A stretch of DNA of 64,000 bases from Plasmopara viticola (lineage: Eukaryota; Oomycota; Peronosporomycetes; Peronosporales; Peronosporaceae): positions 310,001 to 374,000 of the forward strand of contig MBPM02000023.1 of the NCBI GenBank assembly GCA_001695595.3. The letters run 5' to 3'. This document shows positions 33,320 to 45,673 of the stretch, in pieces (position 1 is the stretch's first letter; each line of letters starts with the position of its first letter). The notes beneath the pieces were generated by a model. That model ran no database searches, was not told the origin of the DNA, and worked only from the letters and a program-made list of their open reading frames with translations. Both the position numbers and the translations under genes were made by a program.

Positions 33320-36300
33320 GAGTCGCTCGTTCTCTTTCGTGATTAGGTGCGAAATAGCGTCACGTGATTAGAGCAGCTAATGCATAGTACTAATTACTAC
33401 CAATATAAGAAATTGCATTTAATTTAATGTGACAATAGCACATTTAGCTATGGATTCCGCTAACTTTCAATTTAAAAATTATTGCCATCCTGATGATTCC
33501 AGCTTATTCAATGCACAAATGTCCGATCGTTAAATACCTACAGAGCTTACAAGCGTGTCGAAATCACTTGTGTCGTAAATTATGTGGGCGACAAAAATTT
33601 GCAAGCTAATATATAAAGTTGTATGAGTCGGAAGAGGGGGTAATATTAACTGCTATAACTTAACCTACATATGCAATTGCCGCTGTCTCTGAGACTAAGC
33701 CGTTGTCGCGCATTACTGAACCAGTTTAGGCCTAAGCCAATTTAGGCTTAGCGTATGACTTAGGCATTTGTAAAATAAACTCATGTATTTGTGCTTATTT
33801 GAACACTACAATAACTACCGTCAGGAGGCCGTTGAAGTGACCTCAACCGTCTTATCTAAGTCTTAGACGGCTTGAGTACAGAGCGGCTACCAGAACAAGT
33901 ACTGCAATGCTTTATCTTCGTAGTTATAACGGAAAAGACAAGGCATGCATTTGAGTTCAACATGCTGGTATCAGAAGATGCTTAGTATGTTGCAATGCTC
34001 GCCGTCTCCGCATGATGTGTTCAATGCGCCGAGCGCACTAAACCTCTTCAACGCCAAGATTTTAGGCGCACTCGTCATCTGAAACGCCTCGAGGAGACGA
34101 CAATACCTAGTATTAGCTACTCAGGATAAGCTTCCATTGTTCAGGCTGCAAGGAGATGATGTAGATCAATAGGACTTAGTTTCAAGAGCTCCATAGTGAC
34201 CGAGTGCGTACGTTTGGCTTTATATTTGGTGAGGCCATTCAAAGCTTCAGTAGACCATAGACGTTCATTGTCGACTTGGCACTCGACTCTCCACTATCCA
34301 AAGACTTTTAGAGCTTTTAAAGTGATGTTGTTTTGTTTTAATTCGTAAGAGAAAGAAGTAGCTAAATCGCAGGGTATCTAAACAAAACTCTGTGCGACTT
34401 CCGTAGCGCTCAACGCTGCTTCGTCTAGCCCCAATGTATTTTGAGTACACATGCCATAATGTCAAAGTTGATTGACGATCTAAGAGGTCCTTGCAGCTCA
34501 TAGATCTCCCACTACATAGAGACGGAAGCACTTATGACGCGGATATAGGTCAGTGCGTTAAAATGGAATTTGACGATCAAGGAGCTAAAGACAATGGTCA
34601 GGAGCGATGCACGCGGAGCAGCCTAAAGCTGTACGATATTTACAGAGTGGTGCTTATTGAGCACATTCCTCGCTTAACGCCGTAAATGTAATTGTTTGTA
34701 TCAAGTTGAGCAAGTGTTAAGCAAGAACCTACGACAGTGCATCCATTTGTTCGTAAATAAACGACAAACAATCACCAAAATAGCAATTGGCGTGCTGTAG
34801 ATAAAGCGGTTAAGTCGACGCTTATGCAGACCCCGCAAGTAGTTCGTAAGCTTTGATCAGCTCACTACATACCATGTTCAAAAGAGGAATCGTTAGGTTT
34901 TGTTTCCTGAAGCACCGCAGATCATTCTGCACCCCTCTTCTGTGCATGGTGCTGCGTGTCCCTTCCACTTTCAGAGTACATAGCAGGCCGAAGAAATACA
35001 TCAGCAGCTGCCTTTTTAGTTATGAATAGGAAAACGGCTAAATTTAATACTAGCGCATGTTTGCAAGTCAACTAGACGAACTATCCATTTGAAAAAATAA
35101 TTGTTTTTAACCGAATAAGATTGCACCTTCCTGAATATACGAATCCGTTCCACTTTGTAGCACTAAGTAGTCAATTATACGCCTGCGCGAGTAAATTGTC
35201 TATATAAACTTTTGCAAAGGTTTGGAAATAGATACAACTATCTCCTCACATCTGTCGGATGCGTAGTTCAGGCTTTTTGGAAGGGTTGCTGTCTTCTTTA
35301 GATGCGAAATAGGCAGCATCATCCGCAACCCGCCCTTCTGCCTAGCAGGTGGAACGTCAAGCTTTGCAAACAAACTACATATTCCAAGACTAAACACTGA
35401 GAGCGCGGCGGTAGTGCCAACTGTGGAGTCCACGCCGATGAAGCTCAAAGTTTCCATCTCAAAGGTATCCGAAGCTGGAATCTTTAATTTGGGCTAAGGA
35501 AGTAGAAATGGCCACTAGATCAGCGGGTGCCCGTGGTGTTTACCTTTTCTTGCCTGCGAAAAATGAGCAATCACCCGTGAGATCATCGCACCCAAGTAAT
35601 TGTGTCCCGAGATAGTTACACGAACGAGCAGTTTGAGGCAGTGTCTTTTCGCAGTGAACCTTGGTTTTGAAACTGCTCACGCTTCCTTAACTTAGCATGA
35701 CTTTCATAAATATGTCCGCGAAAAAGAGAGAAAATGGTGTCCAATACTGGAGCGTCACTCCCAAACAATCGACCTAGACAATGTACACTTGGTTATAGTG
35801 TTTTGCATGTTGAGATGAATGTTTCGTGCATGAACCGTTGCCCTATTTGGCTCATTATAAGCATGAGCTATCTACCAGCTTCTAATTAATTTTCAAATAC
35901 AGATAGCCTATCATGTGAGCGATACTTTACCACCCACACCTTGCTATTATTTGCCTTCGGCAAAGAAGGCATCAATGACCATTGCGCGGTGACATAGTTC
36001 GCTTTGCCCGGTACGATGCTTATTTGTGCCTCACTTTTCTATCCAGTAGAAGTTTTGGTGGTGAGTCTCTGAACATCGTAGTTTTTTGCTTATTGCCGGA
36101 TGCATCGAATCCTTGAGATTTTACCAGCCAAGAAGCAGCGTACGCTGCCTATATGGGTGATCCAATACGGTTTTGTTCGAGAAAAAAATGTATTTATATC
36201 TCTAAGAGGGACTTCCATCTCTTCAAACTGCACCTTTAAAATATCTGCAGCTTCTACCTGAGCTAAGAGCTCACCCGCTTCGATTTTTTCGAAGTAAAAA

Positions 36301-36807
36301 AACTTTGACAACGCTAGCAGTAATTTCAAATGAAATGCACATGTCGAAGACATGTAAAGCTGTCGGTAATCTTTGTTGATGAATCTTTTTTGTAAGTCAT
36401 GAAATAACTTGAGACACCAGAAAAGTGTTAAAAATTGCATTTTCTTACCTTCACTTTATGCAAAGCTTTATTACCCGAGTTTAAAGGTGCTTCGTAACCC
36501 AATGCCACCCACATTTGGAGTGTTATCTTCGGCGTCTTCAGTATTAATTAACTTTGTACCCTGCCAAGGATTTACCAATCTCCCTTGGAACATGTCAAGC
36601 CGTTTGATACATTTTGCATTCCAGACGTGGCCTCTCTCCAGCTGTCTTCCTAGCAAGGGTGGTTTCAAAACTTGTAGTTATTTTCAAGAGAGACTAGTCT
36701 TGCTAATCAGTACAGAGCTAACGATAATGCATGCCCTTGATAAAATTATATCAAGGACAAGATATGGTATCGTGCTGTAGAATTTCTCGATTATCACAGC
36801 CAGATTT

Positions 36808-36832
36808 AGCAACGGGCCTAGAGCCCGTTGCT
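36808..36832. other. Perfect 10-bp-arm hairpin, 5-nt loop
   Basis: Arms AGCAACGGGC and GCCCGTTGCT around loop CTAGA. GC-rich within AT-rich DNA and far from any gene; no T tract follows, so a bacterial-style terminator does not apply. Confidence 0.7.
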
Positions 36833-39800
36833 GTCTTGCACGTTTCTCGAAGGGAGCAAAATAAACTCTATTCTAACAGCAGCGGGAGGCGGAGACCTAC
36901 CGACCACTTAATTCGAAAGATAGCTCGTGATTGGTTGGATATGGGCTGCGGTCCCAAACTTCAGCCATTCAGAGAGAGGCACGTCGACGCGCTTCTTGGT
37001 GGTGACGCGCGTCACATATCCTGCCTAGACATGCAATAAAACCATGGATCCGAGCTACACACGCAATATGAAGTTTATGCGGGGACAACCCGCTACAAAT
37101 TTACTACAGCCTTAGCTGTCTCATCAGTCAGCAAAGCCGAAACTGTCTGATTAGCTAGCGGAGCTGAAAATGGCCTGCTTTTGTATCTCTTACCTCACAA
37201 TATTTTGGCGGACCGCAATCGTTCGCTGGTGCGTTCGCCGGTCTGATGCACCCGGGTATACTAAGCAATCCCTACCTTTGCGTGTACAGTTTCAGGACAC
37301 CATATATGGCCCTTTTCGCGTGAGCTGACCATGTTTGAGGTGTGTGTTTACTACAAACTCGTCTACCACTACTAAAGGCCGGCGTTTTTTGAGAAGCTGC
37401 TGCCACCAGCATTTTAGTGTACTTCGTCGACCGCCTCTGGGACAGGCGCGGATCACGTGTTCTTGTTTACCGTAATATACTGCTCGCGTAGTATAGACGA
37501 ATGAAAATTGGCTTGAAATTAGCCGGCTCGCTGTACAAAGCGCTTGGCCTTGTAGACACTCGGTCTCTCAGCCTAATGTATGATACGTCGGTGGCTATGG
37601 AATCAATTAGTGGTCGTATGGCCAATCGTACTTGCTGTCATATTCAAAGTGTAAATATCGAGCAAAGTCTAGATTTTTGTATGAACAATTTTTTATCGCT
37701 TTTAGATAAAAATGCTGAATACTTTGTTCTAAACTTGTTTTAAAGTCTCGTAAAGCACGAAGCAGATATATATATTGCTTAAAAAACTATTTTTCACGTC
37801 AGTTCCGCTAATCTCGCGAGACGGCAGTTTGCGTGGGTACCAAGGGTAAATACCATTGCCTATTGCGTTGCTTAGTTTTACAATGAACAAACGCCGAAAG
37901 TGGTCATCTGCCTTTGTGCTCTTTTATTTGTGTGCTCAATATTCATGATCGCTTCAACATGATTATTTGAAGTCAAAACTTGGCCTCTAAAATTGTCATT
38001 TTTTTCTTGTCTGTTTGAAAAAGACTTTCGCTTGGTCGGTGAGCGGGATGGCAAGTATAACACTTTACTTCGGGAGGATTGAGTCGATTTGATAGTGTTG
38101 ACGCTGGCTTGGAGCACGTTTGGGGTGAAGAGGCAGGCGCGTGCTTGCCGGATCCCGACGGCACTTCTTGCGTATAAGGAAAGTGTTTTCCGACCATCGG
38201 GCAAAGAGGAAGTGAAAGCACACCGTGGCGGAGCAAAGGATCTCCCAATTCCAAAAATACTCTGCGCCACTAGAGTATAGGCAACATAAGAAAGATTGGA
38301 GTACAAATTGGCTTTCTACAGATTGGCACGAGCACTTAGCTGTCGTTCTAGAGCAGATTATCCCTTGGACATTTAAACTCAGTTGGTATAACTGATTGAC
38401 CACGTACGAACGCTAACGCAAATAAATCGTAGATGATCCAATAGTATATCGCTGCTGGCCAGATATACAAGTAGAACATGGACGACCGTATACGTACAGA
38501 CTAGCTACGTAATTGCTCAGGTCCCGTGCAGCCAATTTGATCGTATTTTACGATCGATCACTTGCAATACCTTAGATCATTAGGTTACCAATCTGACCCT
38601 CATGATCCACTAAGGCAATCTTACCACATAATTGATAAGGACAAATCATTTTTTTATCGCGTATTAGATTAAGTGGACCCAGGTAATCAAGTCGTAGTGT
38701 CAAGTATCCCACAAATTGATTTTTATTGGCCTATAGCCACTACGTTACCAATCCCACCAACCATCAACCTGTAATATAACATCCCATCCAGCGAATTAAA
38801 TAGCAAGTTCGCCTACTGCCTGATTACTTCCGCCCGTCATGACACATTAAAGGGATTCAAACACATTGCTTCCTCGTTATTCCACGATAATTATTCTATT
38901 ATCCTCTAGCTCCGACGAATTCTCCGACGAGGCACTTCACCCGCGACTTTTCCTCCAGCTCAATTCTATATAGTCTTGGTTTTCGCCCTAAGGCTATGAA
39001 TGAAAAGTTCCCGGCTCAGCTCAATGAAGACGTGGGGTTTGAAGGATGCTTTGCGCTCAACTTTGGATAGCTATAGAGCTTCAAGAAGAATGGCGTGCTC
39101 TGCAGCAAGCTTGCCAAAAACATCAGCAAGCAGTCTTTGACTTCAATCGTCAGCTGGCGGACAATAGAACTAAGTGATCCTCGATATTCCACCATGGAAA
39201 TATATCACGATGGGAAACACACAGTTTTTCATTATAAAGTCGCACAACTTTAAGTCCGAACTGTCACGGACTGGCAAGCTAGGGGAGCGTTCGATGTCAG
39301 CTTATCCTTAACTTACAGTAGTTCCCCATTGCAAAAACGAAACACGACCGATATATACTATGCTGCACTTTTGTTAAAAGTCTTAAGATTCGTGAAAAAT
39401 TAAGCAGGCAAAGGTGGGAATTTCATACATGAAGGTGATTGCAAAAATTTACATCCTTCGGAATTGCAGAAAAGCCAAGCGCTTAAGTAGCGAACTGCTT
39501 CAAAGCCAAAAAACTTTCTCGAGCCGAGACAGGTCGACTTGATAATTTACAAACTGAAACTCGTCTTTGGATTTGTCTAACTTTATTCGAGCAGCTTTCA
39601 GGAAAATTGCGCTTGGAGGGATGCGTATCAAGACCGTACATACAAATTTTGACCTCTGTCAGCTTTATTGTTGGTCTCATGATTGCAGAAAGTGGCTGAT
39701 TTATCCCGCAGTTAGGCGCCAAATGTGCAGAAATGCTCAGTGGATAAAACGGCTCGGCAACAGATTAAATAGTAAACAAGGCGAATTCGAAAGCTCTCTG

Positions 39801-40575
39801 ATTTGACCTGGACACCATGATCAGCGAAACACATTTTCCCAACTGCTAACCAAACAAATCGTGGTCTCCAAATAGCTGTCAGAAGAACACAGTTTGGTGT
39901 TAAATCGCCTAGCCAATTTTGCTTCACCAGTTCTGTCGGTGTCCCGACCGGAGCGGACAAATCTACCAAGGCATATAGGGGTACTAAGCGTGCTAGGTTG
40001 ACTTCCCCGTCTACATTGTCTTCTGACGGCCTCGCCGAAGCGAGTCTATCTAATCGACAATCAATAATAGACGCAGTTTAGATTGCGTAATCTATTTCAT
40101 TATAGTTCATTACTTAGCCCGCTCTTGCGTTCGATCGTTATGTTAAAAACAGTGTTGCTTTATTCTGCTTTGTCGACGCTTCTGGTAGCTATTTAAAAAG
40201 AAAATACGACCATCCTCCTTCAATCCAGCTAGATAACATTACGCTTGAAGTCAGATACTCTATTGCTCTTACCAGTGTCACTACAAGTGGGTCACCACCA
40301 TCTGATATGGACGTCCATAATCAGGTATTCGCTGAGGCTGGTGATCGCGCTGCCGGATTTGTCGATAATGCCCCGAGTGCGGCCAGCACAATCAAGAAAA
40401 TAAGTGCAGATGAAGGTGAATTACCACTGACTGATCTTTGAAAAAACCTTTTTTTCGCGTCGGCTTGCCACTAAGCGATGCTCCGCGAAACATACTCTCA
40501 TCGACGAATTTATTTGATCGAAACGGCTGCTTACGGTTGATGTTCTACGCATAAGCCCCAGCAGCTTCAGCAAGT

Positions 40576-40600
40576 CTGGAGGAGACGCCATCTCCTCCAG
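40576..40600. other. Perfect 10-bp-arm hairpin, 5-nt loop
   Basis: Arms CTGGAGGAGA and TCTCCTCCAG around loop CGCCA. Same geometry as the hairpin at 36808, different sequence. Function unknown. Confidence 0.7.
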
Positions 40601-43600
40601 GTTCGTTTATGGCCGAACTTCAGCTTTCGCCAGGCAATTTGGAAACTCTGACTACTGAGTATAGCATACGAAAATTGGTGGATGCCCATTCCTGGTACGT
40701 GCTTGAAGCTTCGCTCTCTTTTTAAATTGGTGTTGAGCGCTTTCAGCAATAGTTGCAAGCAGCGTCATTCCAGGTAAGGACATAGTAGAATCTCTCATTT
40801 GCTAATTTTAGTCAATTTTTCCCGTCAGTAGTGCGAACATTCTTCTGTATCCGCTCTGACTTTACTTTTTGCAGCACGAAATTGATATATTCGATGAATC
40901 TCTTTGATGTTTCAACGATTGTCAATTGCTTTTTGAATGCAAGTCTCATCTCCAGCCAGCCTTCTGCATTCCATTTTTAGCTCTAAAACTTATGCCTGGG
41001 TGAACTCTGATAGCGTTTCAACTACTCTGTTCGACATCCACTGCCATGAGATCAAATATCAGTCCTTCATAACTCACATATCCTTGACTACCTTAGCTTC
41101 TTTTTTCTTTATAAATCATCACCAAGTGGCAAACATTGAATTCAGCTTGATCATTCGATCCCATCCGCTCACTTGGCACGTGACTCGATTGTAGTATCCG
41201 TCTCAAACCAACAAATGCAAAGTATACACCATCTACCCGCAACTAGCGTGCGATCTTTGCTTTATTTTACATATTCATGGCAGCTAGCTCATCACAGTTG
41301 TATCATGGCTTCACTTTTCATTGAACTACATGACCTCGAGAAAAATATCGTTTGTTCAAATAATTTTATTATGGCTTTACCATTAAGATCCGTTTTAAAA
41401 GCTCATACTAGTTCATTCTACTAATGCTAATCAGCCATTGGGTGCGGATGTATCTCAAGCAGCATCCGGAATTTATATTCAAGATATGATACTAACCTCT
41501 ACTCTTACTTGTTCTGACAAGATGTAGGCTTAATCGGAATCAACTCGATCACCTTTGTCAGCAGCAAACACAGCAGCTAAACGACCTGCGTGTAGTTTTA
41601 CCAAAGCCGGTTTCTGTCCTTGCAATTATAAGTCAAAGCGCATGGTGATCCATTGCTTCCTTTTCTTTAGCACATGTGTGCTCTTTTAATTATGGCTCTC
41701 TATCACGCCATTCAAATACAGCTAAGCCGTTATTGTCATGAGACTTCATAATTTAATTATGCCAGCCAACTCGAATATCGACCACTTGCCGTCATGCCTG
41801 AGCTACTTGATCACGAGCTGACCAATGCCGACTCTATATATACAATATCACCACGCAAATAGGTCAATGTTTGTCGTCTGGCATAGCCAAGTCATCAAAT
41901 TTTTTTGCTGTAAGTTATTTGCATGACATTTCAGCTGCAAAGACCGCACCAATTCGCTGTCGAATTTTCGTCCTTGAAACGATCAACGCCAAGTTATAAA
42001 TATGTTCTTCTATATTGTGACACTTGCTGCAATAGCTTTCAGATGTTTTATTTTTGCCTGCATCGTGTTTCACAGTCTCTATCAAATTATAGATACTAGA
42101 GAGCGTCATAGTTGCTGTTTTGTGCAGACCGAGTGGTCAGATCAACTAAACTAGAGCCGAGGGTCGCGCCAATACTTTGATGATGGAGTGGCCAGCACAG
42201 TATAGAATGAAGATCCGCAGAAAAGCCAATGTATTCATCCTCACAAGACGGTAGCCCGGACCAATTAGTTTAGCGTGCTGCTACGAATATACTTTCGTAA
42301 TTTTTCATCGGATTGCTAAGTGACTTTAACACGACGTGTAACTGGCCTATTTCGAAGTGCATAGCACCCGAGCAGCTACAAGAGCTCAAATGTCACTCTC
42401 TTCCGACACAAAGTTACATATTCTGGCTTAGATTTTCCGCGAAATGCTACGTCGCGTAATTCTAGGAGAGGTCTCAGCGTCCTCGATGAATGAAGCGGGG
42501 CTGTTAAAGGCCATCGCTTCTTATATAGAGCGTGTCGGCGATACTGAGTTGAAAGAGTTTTATTAAAAAAAGCGGGACAGACAATAAGATTGATTGGGCA
42601 TCAGCAAAGTGGTGATCGCCTTAGTATCTAATAAGGCATCCTACGACGAGGGAATTACAGTCATAAGGACAATTTTGCACAGAACTTGCACCGTCATCCT
42701 GGCTATTGTGCACGGAATGGCCGAAAACAGCTGCAGCGTGAGCCTAGATGCAATTATATGGCTATAAAGTACCTCTCAAAACATGCAATATATGTTTAGG
42801 ACGAAGCATTGCCGAATTATTCGCACTCATCTCAACGTTGCCGCCAAAGAAATCAGACTGCGCATGAAAATAGACCTGCTGGGGGTATAAGTATAAGTTA
42901 CTTGAGACGCCAAGCGACCGCAATAAGCTGGGTTTAGACACTAAAGCGAAAGTCTACGTGCTCAACACGGAGTCATATCACTGCTATCGCATGCTTGCAA
43001 AATTTTGACGATTTTTCAAGGGAAGTGTTAAATCTACCACTGATTGAGATGCGCTGAAACCAACATTACACAACACCAAATAATTTACAGACAGATAATG
43101 TGAGTGGCTGTACATCGCGAACAATGGCGATACGTTATCTTAATGTAGAATCACGAAAAGGAATTACCTGATCTTTCATGTTTATAAGGGTGGTATCAAC
43201 AAGGCGTACCTTCTCGAACGACTTCACGCAAGCAATACTTACCTCGTCTCATTCATAGTCCGATATAGTATTCGTACTTGAGCGTCAACTAAGCAGCAGG
43301 TTGTCTCAATACAAGCGCAAACAGAAGTTATGGCTGGTGCCAATTGTCTGGCAAAAATATTTGCACAGCTTGTTGGCAAGTATTTTTTTTACCCACAGCG
43401 GAATCGAAGCTTATAAATGACCACATCGAAGTCGTCGGCACAGCATATACACTTTTTAACAGATCGCAGACAGCTCAATACTTTGTGATCGTAAAGTAAA
43501 TTAGAGCATTTAAGAAGGCTACTATATCCTATAAGCCTTAGAATCGTATTTACTTTCTGTCTTAATCAGGTTGTCCGCTACCTTCGCAGTTTAACTAGAT

Positions 43601-44169
43601 CAAAGGAGCTATTCCTTTTCTCGATTTCATATATCATTTGGAGATCAATGCTCCGTCCATTCATTGAATTTTGCTCATCAAAGCGAAAGAGACACCACTG
43701 ACCAAGACGGCTACTAAGGACTTTCTGTTTAGGTGACAAATGACGCATAAAGCAGAAAATGCACTATTAAAATGACAGGTTTCACTTAGTAGTGCTACTT
43801 CTTAATTATAAGTCGCATGTGGTTCATCAAACGACACGCTCAAATTATAAGACAAGGCATAATCAAATTGTTATTTGACGCATTAATAGCCTCAATTTAT
43901 TCTTAGCTTTAAGATTTGCTGCTGCGTAATTGATCAAAAATATCTCGTAAATGGAAAGCAATTTTGTCAAAGCGTTGATCAGTATGCTTGCCACCAGTGT
44001 CTTAGGTAACAAAATCAACGAGCGTGCGTCATTGTCATGTTGCCACTGCGCTATCTTGTCGGTAGTCGGCGAGCTCTCACTGCCGCTCACAGTACGTGAA
44101 TCCTCGTCTCATTTGTACTCTTAAGTAAGCTTTAAATTCTGACTTCTCCAATTGCTCGCAGCTGCTACA

Positions 44170-45615
44170 ATGTCCACCAAAGTCGCTAACTCTGCTCGTG
44201 GTCGTACGTCATCTACTCGACTGCTATTATCCTTAACTCGGCAATCTTATCGCTATACACAATTTCTATAGCATTATTGATGTCGTATGGCGATGGATTT
44301 CTGGGTGCACTAGGAACAGGCGGCTACGAGAACGTGCTCACTCCCACGCCGCTGCCGAGCACGACAGGGCTCTCTGTGAAGGAAATCTCAGTGGGTTGGG
44401 CCCATGCCGGCTTTCTTACGAGCGAAGGAGAGGCCTACATTTATGGTCGAACGCACTCGTTCCGTGACGTACTTCGGGCCACGTACATGCAGCGCGTGCT
44501 CCCAAAGCTCGTGTGGTGGATGAACACCTTTACCCGAGCGCGTGGGGTGGATACGCTGGAACCTGCGCTGCTAGAATTGCCTGGTGGGGAACGTGTCAAG
44601 AAGATTGTGTGCTCTACAGCATTGACATTTCTATTAACCGAGTGTGGCAAGCTCTACACGTTGGGGGCCAACGGCTATGGCCAGTGCGGTATCGGCAAGG
44701 AGAGCGTGAGTGTCCAGCTGCCAATGCACGTGAACATTGACGGCGATGAAATTGTGGATATTGCGGCAGGCTATCAGCATGGACTTGCTGTGACGAGACA
44801 TGGGACAGTATTTTGCTGGGGAAAGGGCGAAAGTGGTCAGCTTGGCTGTGGTGCAGGCAATATTGAGGCGCCACTCGAGTTGATTGCGCTCAAGGGCACG
44901 AAAATTGCCAACGTGAGTGCTGGTTTCAACCACTCATGCGCTGTTTCAGGTGAACTTATTATCTTTCAACGCCTACGTTTTTGTAAGGTAATTGTGATTT
45001 ATTTTTTGTGGACGTACTAGAGGACGGTGAGTTGTACGTGTGGGGCAAGTTGTTGAATCCGAAGGGAAAATCCGAGTCAAACAGTGACCAGATCACCCCG
45101 CGACTCGTGCCGACAAGTGATGCCGTAAAACTTCTCCAATGCAGCCAATTTCACACGACTTTTATTACGAGTGAGATTGCTGTGTTTGCAATGGATTGTT
45201 AAGCTCCTCGCGTCTGACCTTGCTTCGTTGGTGTAGCTGACGATAAGATCTGGCTGGTGGGGCGCACGCCTTCAGGTCGCCGAGAAAAAAATGACTTTGC
45301 CCACGTGTCTTCGCAAATGCACACAAGCCCACTACAGATTACAAACGAGCAAGTCGTGCAAACTCAGGACATTGTAACAATTGGCAAAGGCGTAGATAAT
45401 TCTTCGTTCGTCACTGGTGCGCTAGCAATTGCAAATAGTTGTGTCAAAGCGCGTTGACAATCACTGACATGTAATTATTGGTAGCTGACGGGCGAGCGTT
45501 TGAATGGAACTTTGAAACTGGCATTCACCAGGTAAAGGAGCTTGCAAATTTAGAGGTCAAATCGCTAGAAAGTGGTTTTCATTACCGCCTCTTGCTCGCA
45601 CAACCAAGAATGTAG
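44170..45615 (+). CDS. RCC1-repeat protein (regulator of chromosome condensation family)
   Basis: Five exons: 44170-44203, 44272-44949, 45021-45170, 45237-45416 and 45485-45615; introns of 68, 71, 66 and 68 bp (donors GTACGT, GTGAAC, GTGAGA, GTGCGC; all acceptors TAG). The joined frame gives 390 residues. It forms a beta-propeller of RCC1 repeats, seen as repeated G-x-LYTLGANGYGQCGIG, VFCWGKGESGQLGCG, ELYVWGKLLN and KIWLVGR blocks alternating with IAAGYQHGLAV and VSAGFNHSCAV blocks. Several intron boundaries fall at similar places within repeats. Without extra domains the precise role is unclear: a Ran or other GTPase exchange factor, or a mitochondrial RCC1L-like protein. The last repeat is irregular and has no glycine-rich core. 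Convergent with the Cramped-like gene, stop codons 58 bp apart. Confidence 0.88.
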
Positions 45616-45673
45616 CCGCACGGAACGATGACAACTCGTGTTTTTCAATAGAATGAAGTAATACTCTTCCCCC

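Larger units (their letters stand above)
33320..44169. other. 11-kb gene desert
   Basis: No gene, RNA gene or recognisable transposon domain. Longest open frames (36090-36440 minus, 36409-36780 plus, 37878-38306 minus) overlap antisense frames, lack ATG context or domains, and are not called. Two perfect long hairpins (36808-36832 and 40576-40600) are listed separately. A weaker bulged inverted repeat lies at 33842-33876. Probably decayed mobile DNA. Confidence 0.5.

Noticed and set aside
36090..36780. Adjacent open frames on opposite strands in the desert
   Set aside because: No recognisable family, no ATG-led start for the core, and no intron signals; probably remnants of mobile DNA.
37878..38306. 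142-codon minus-strand frame
   Set aside because: Overlaps two other frames on the same strand and one opposite, with no domain or signal; no basis to choose one.
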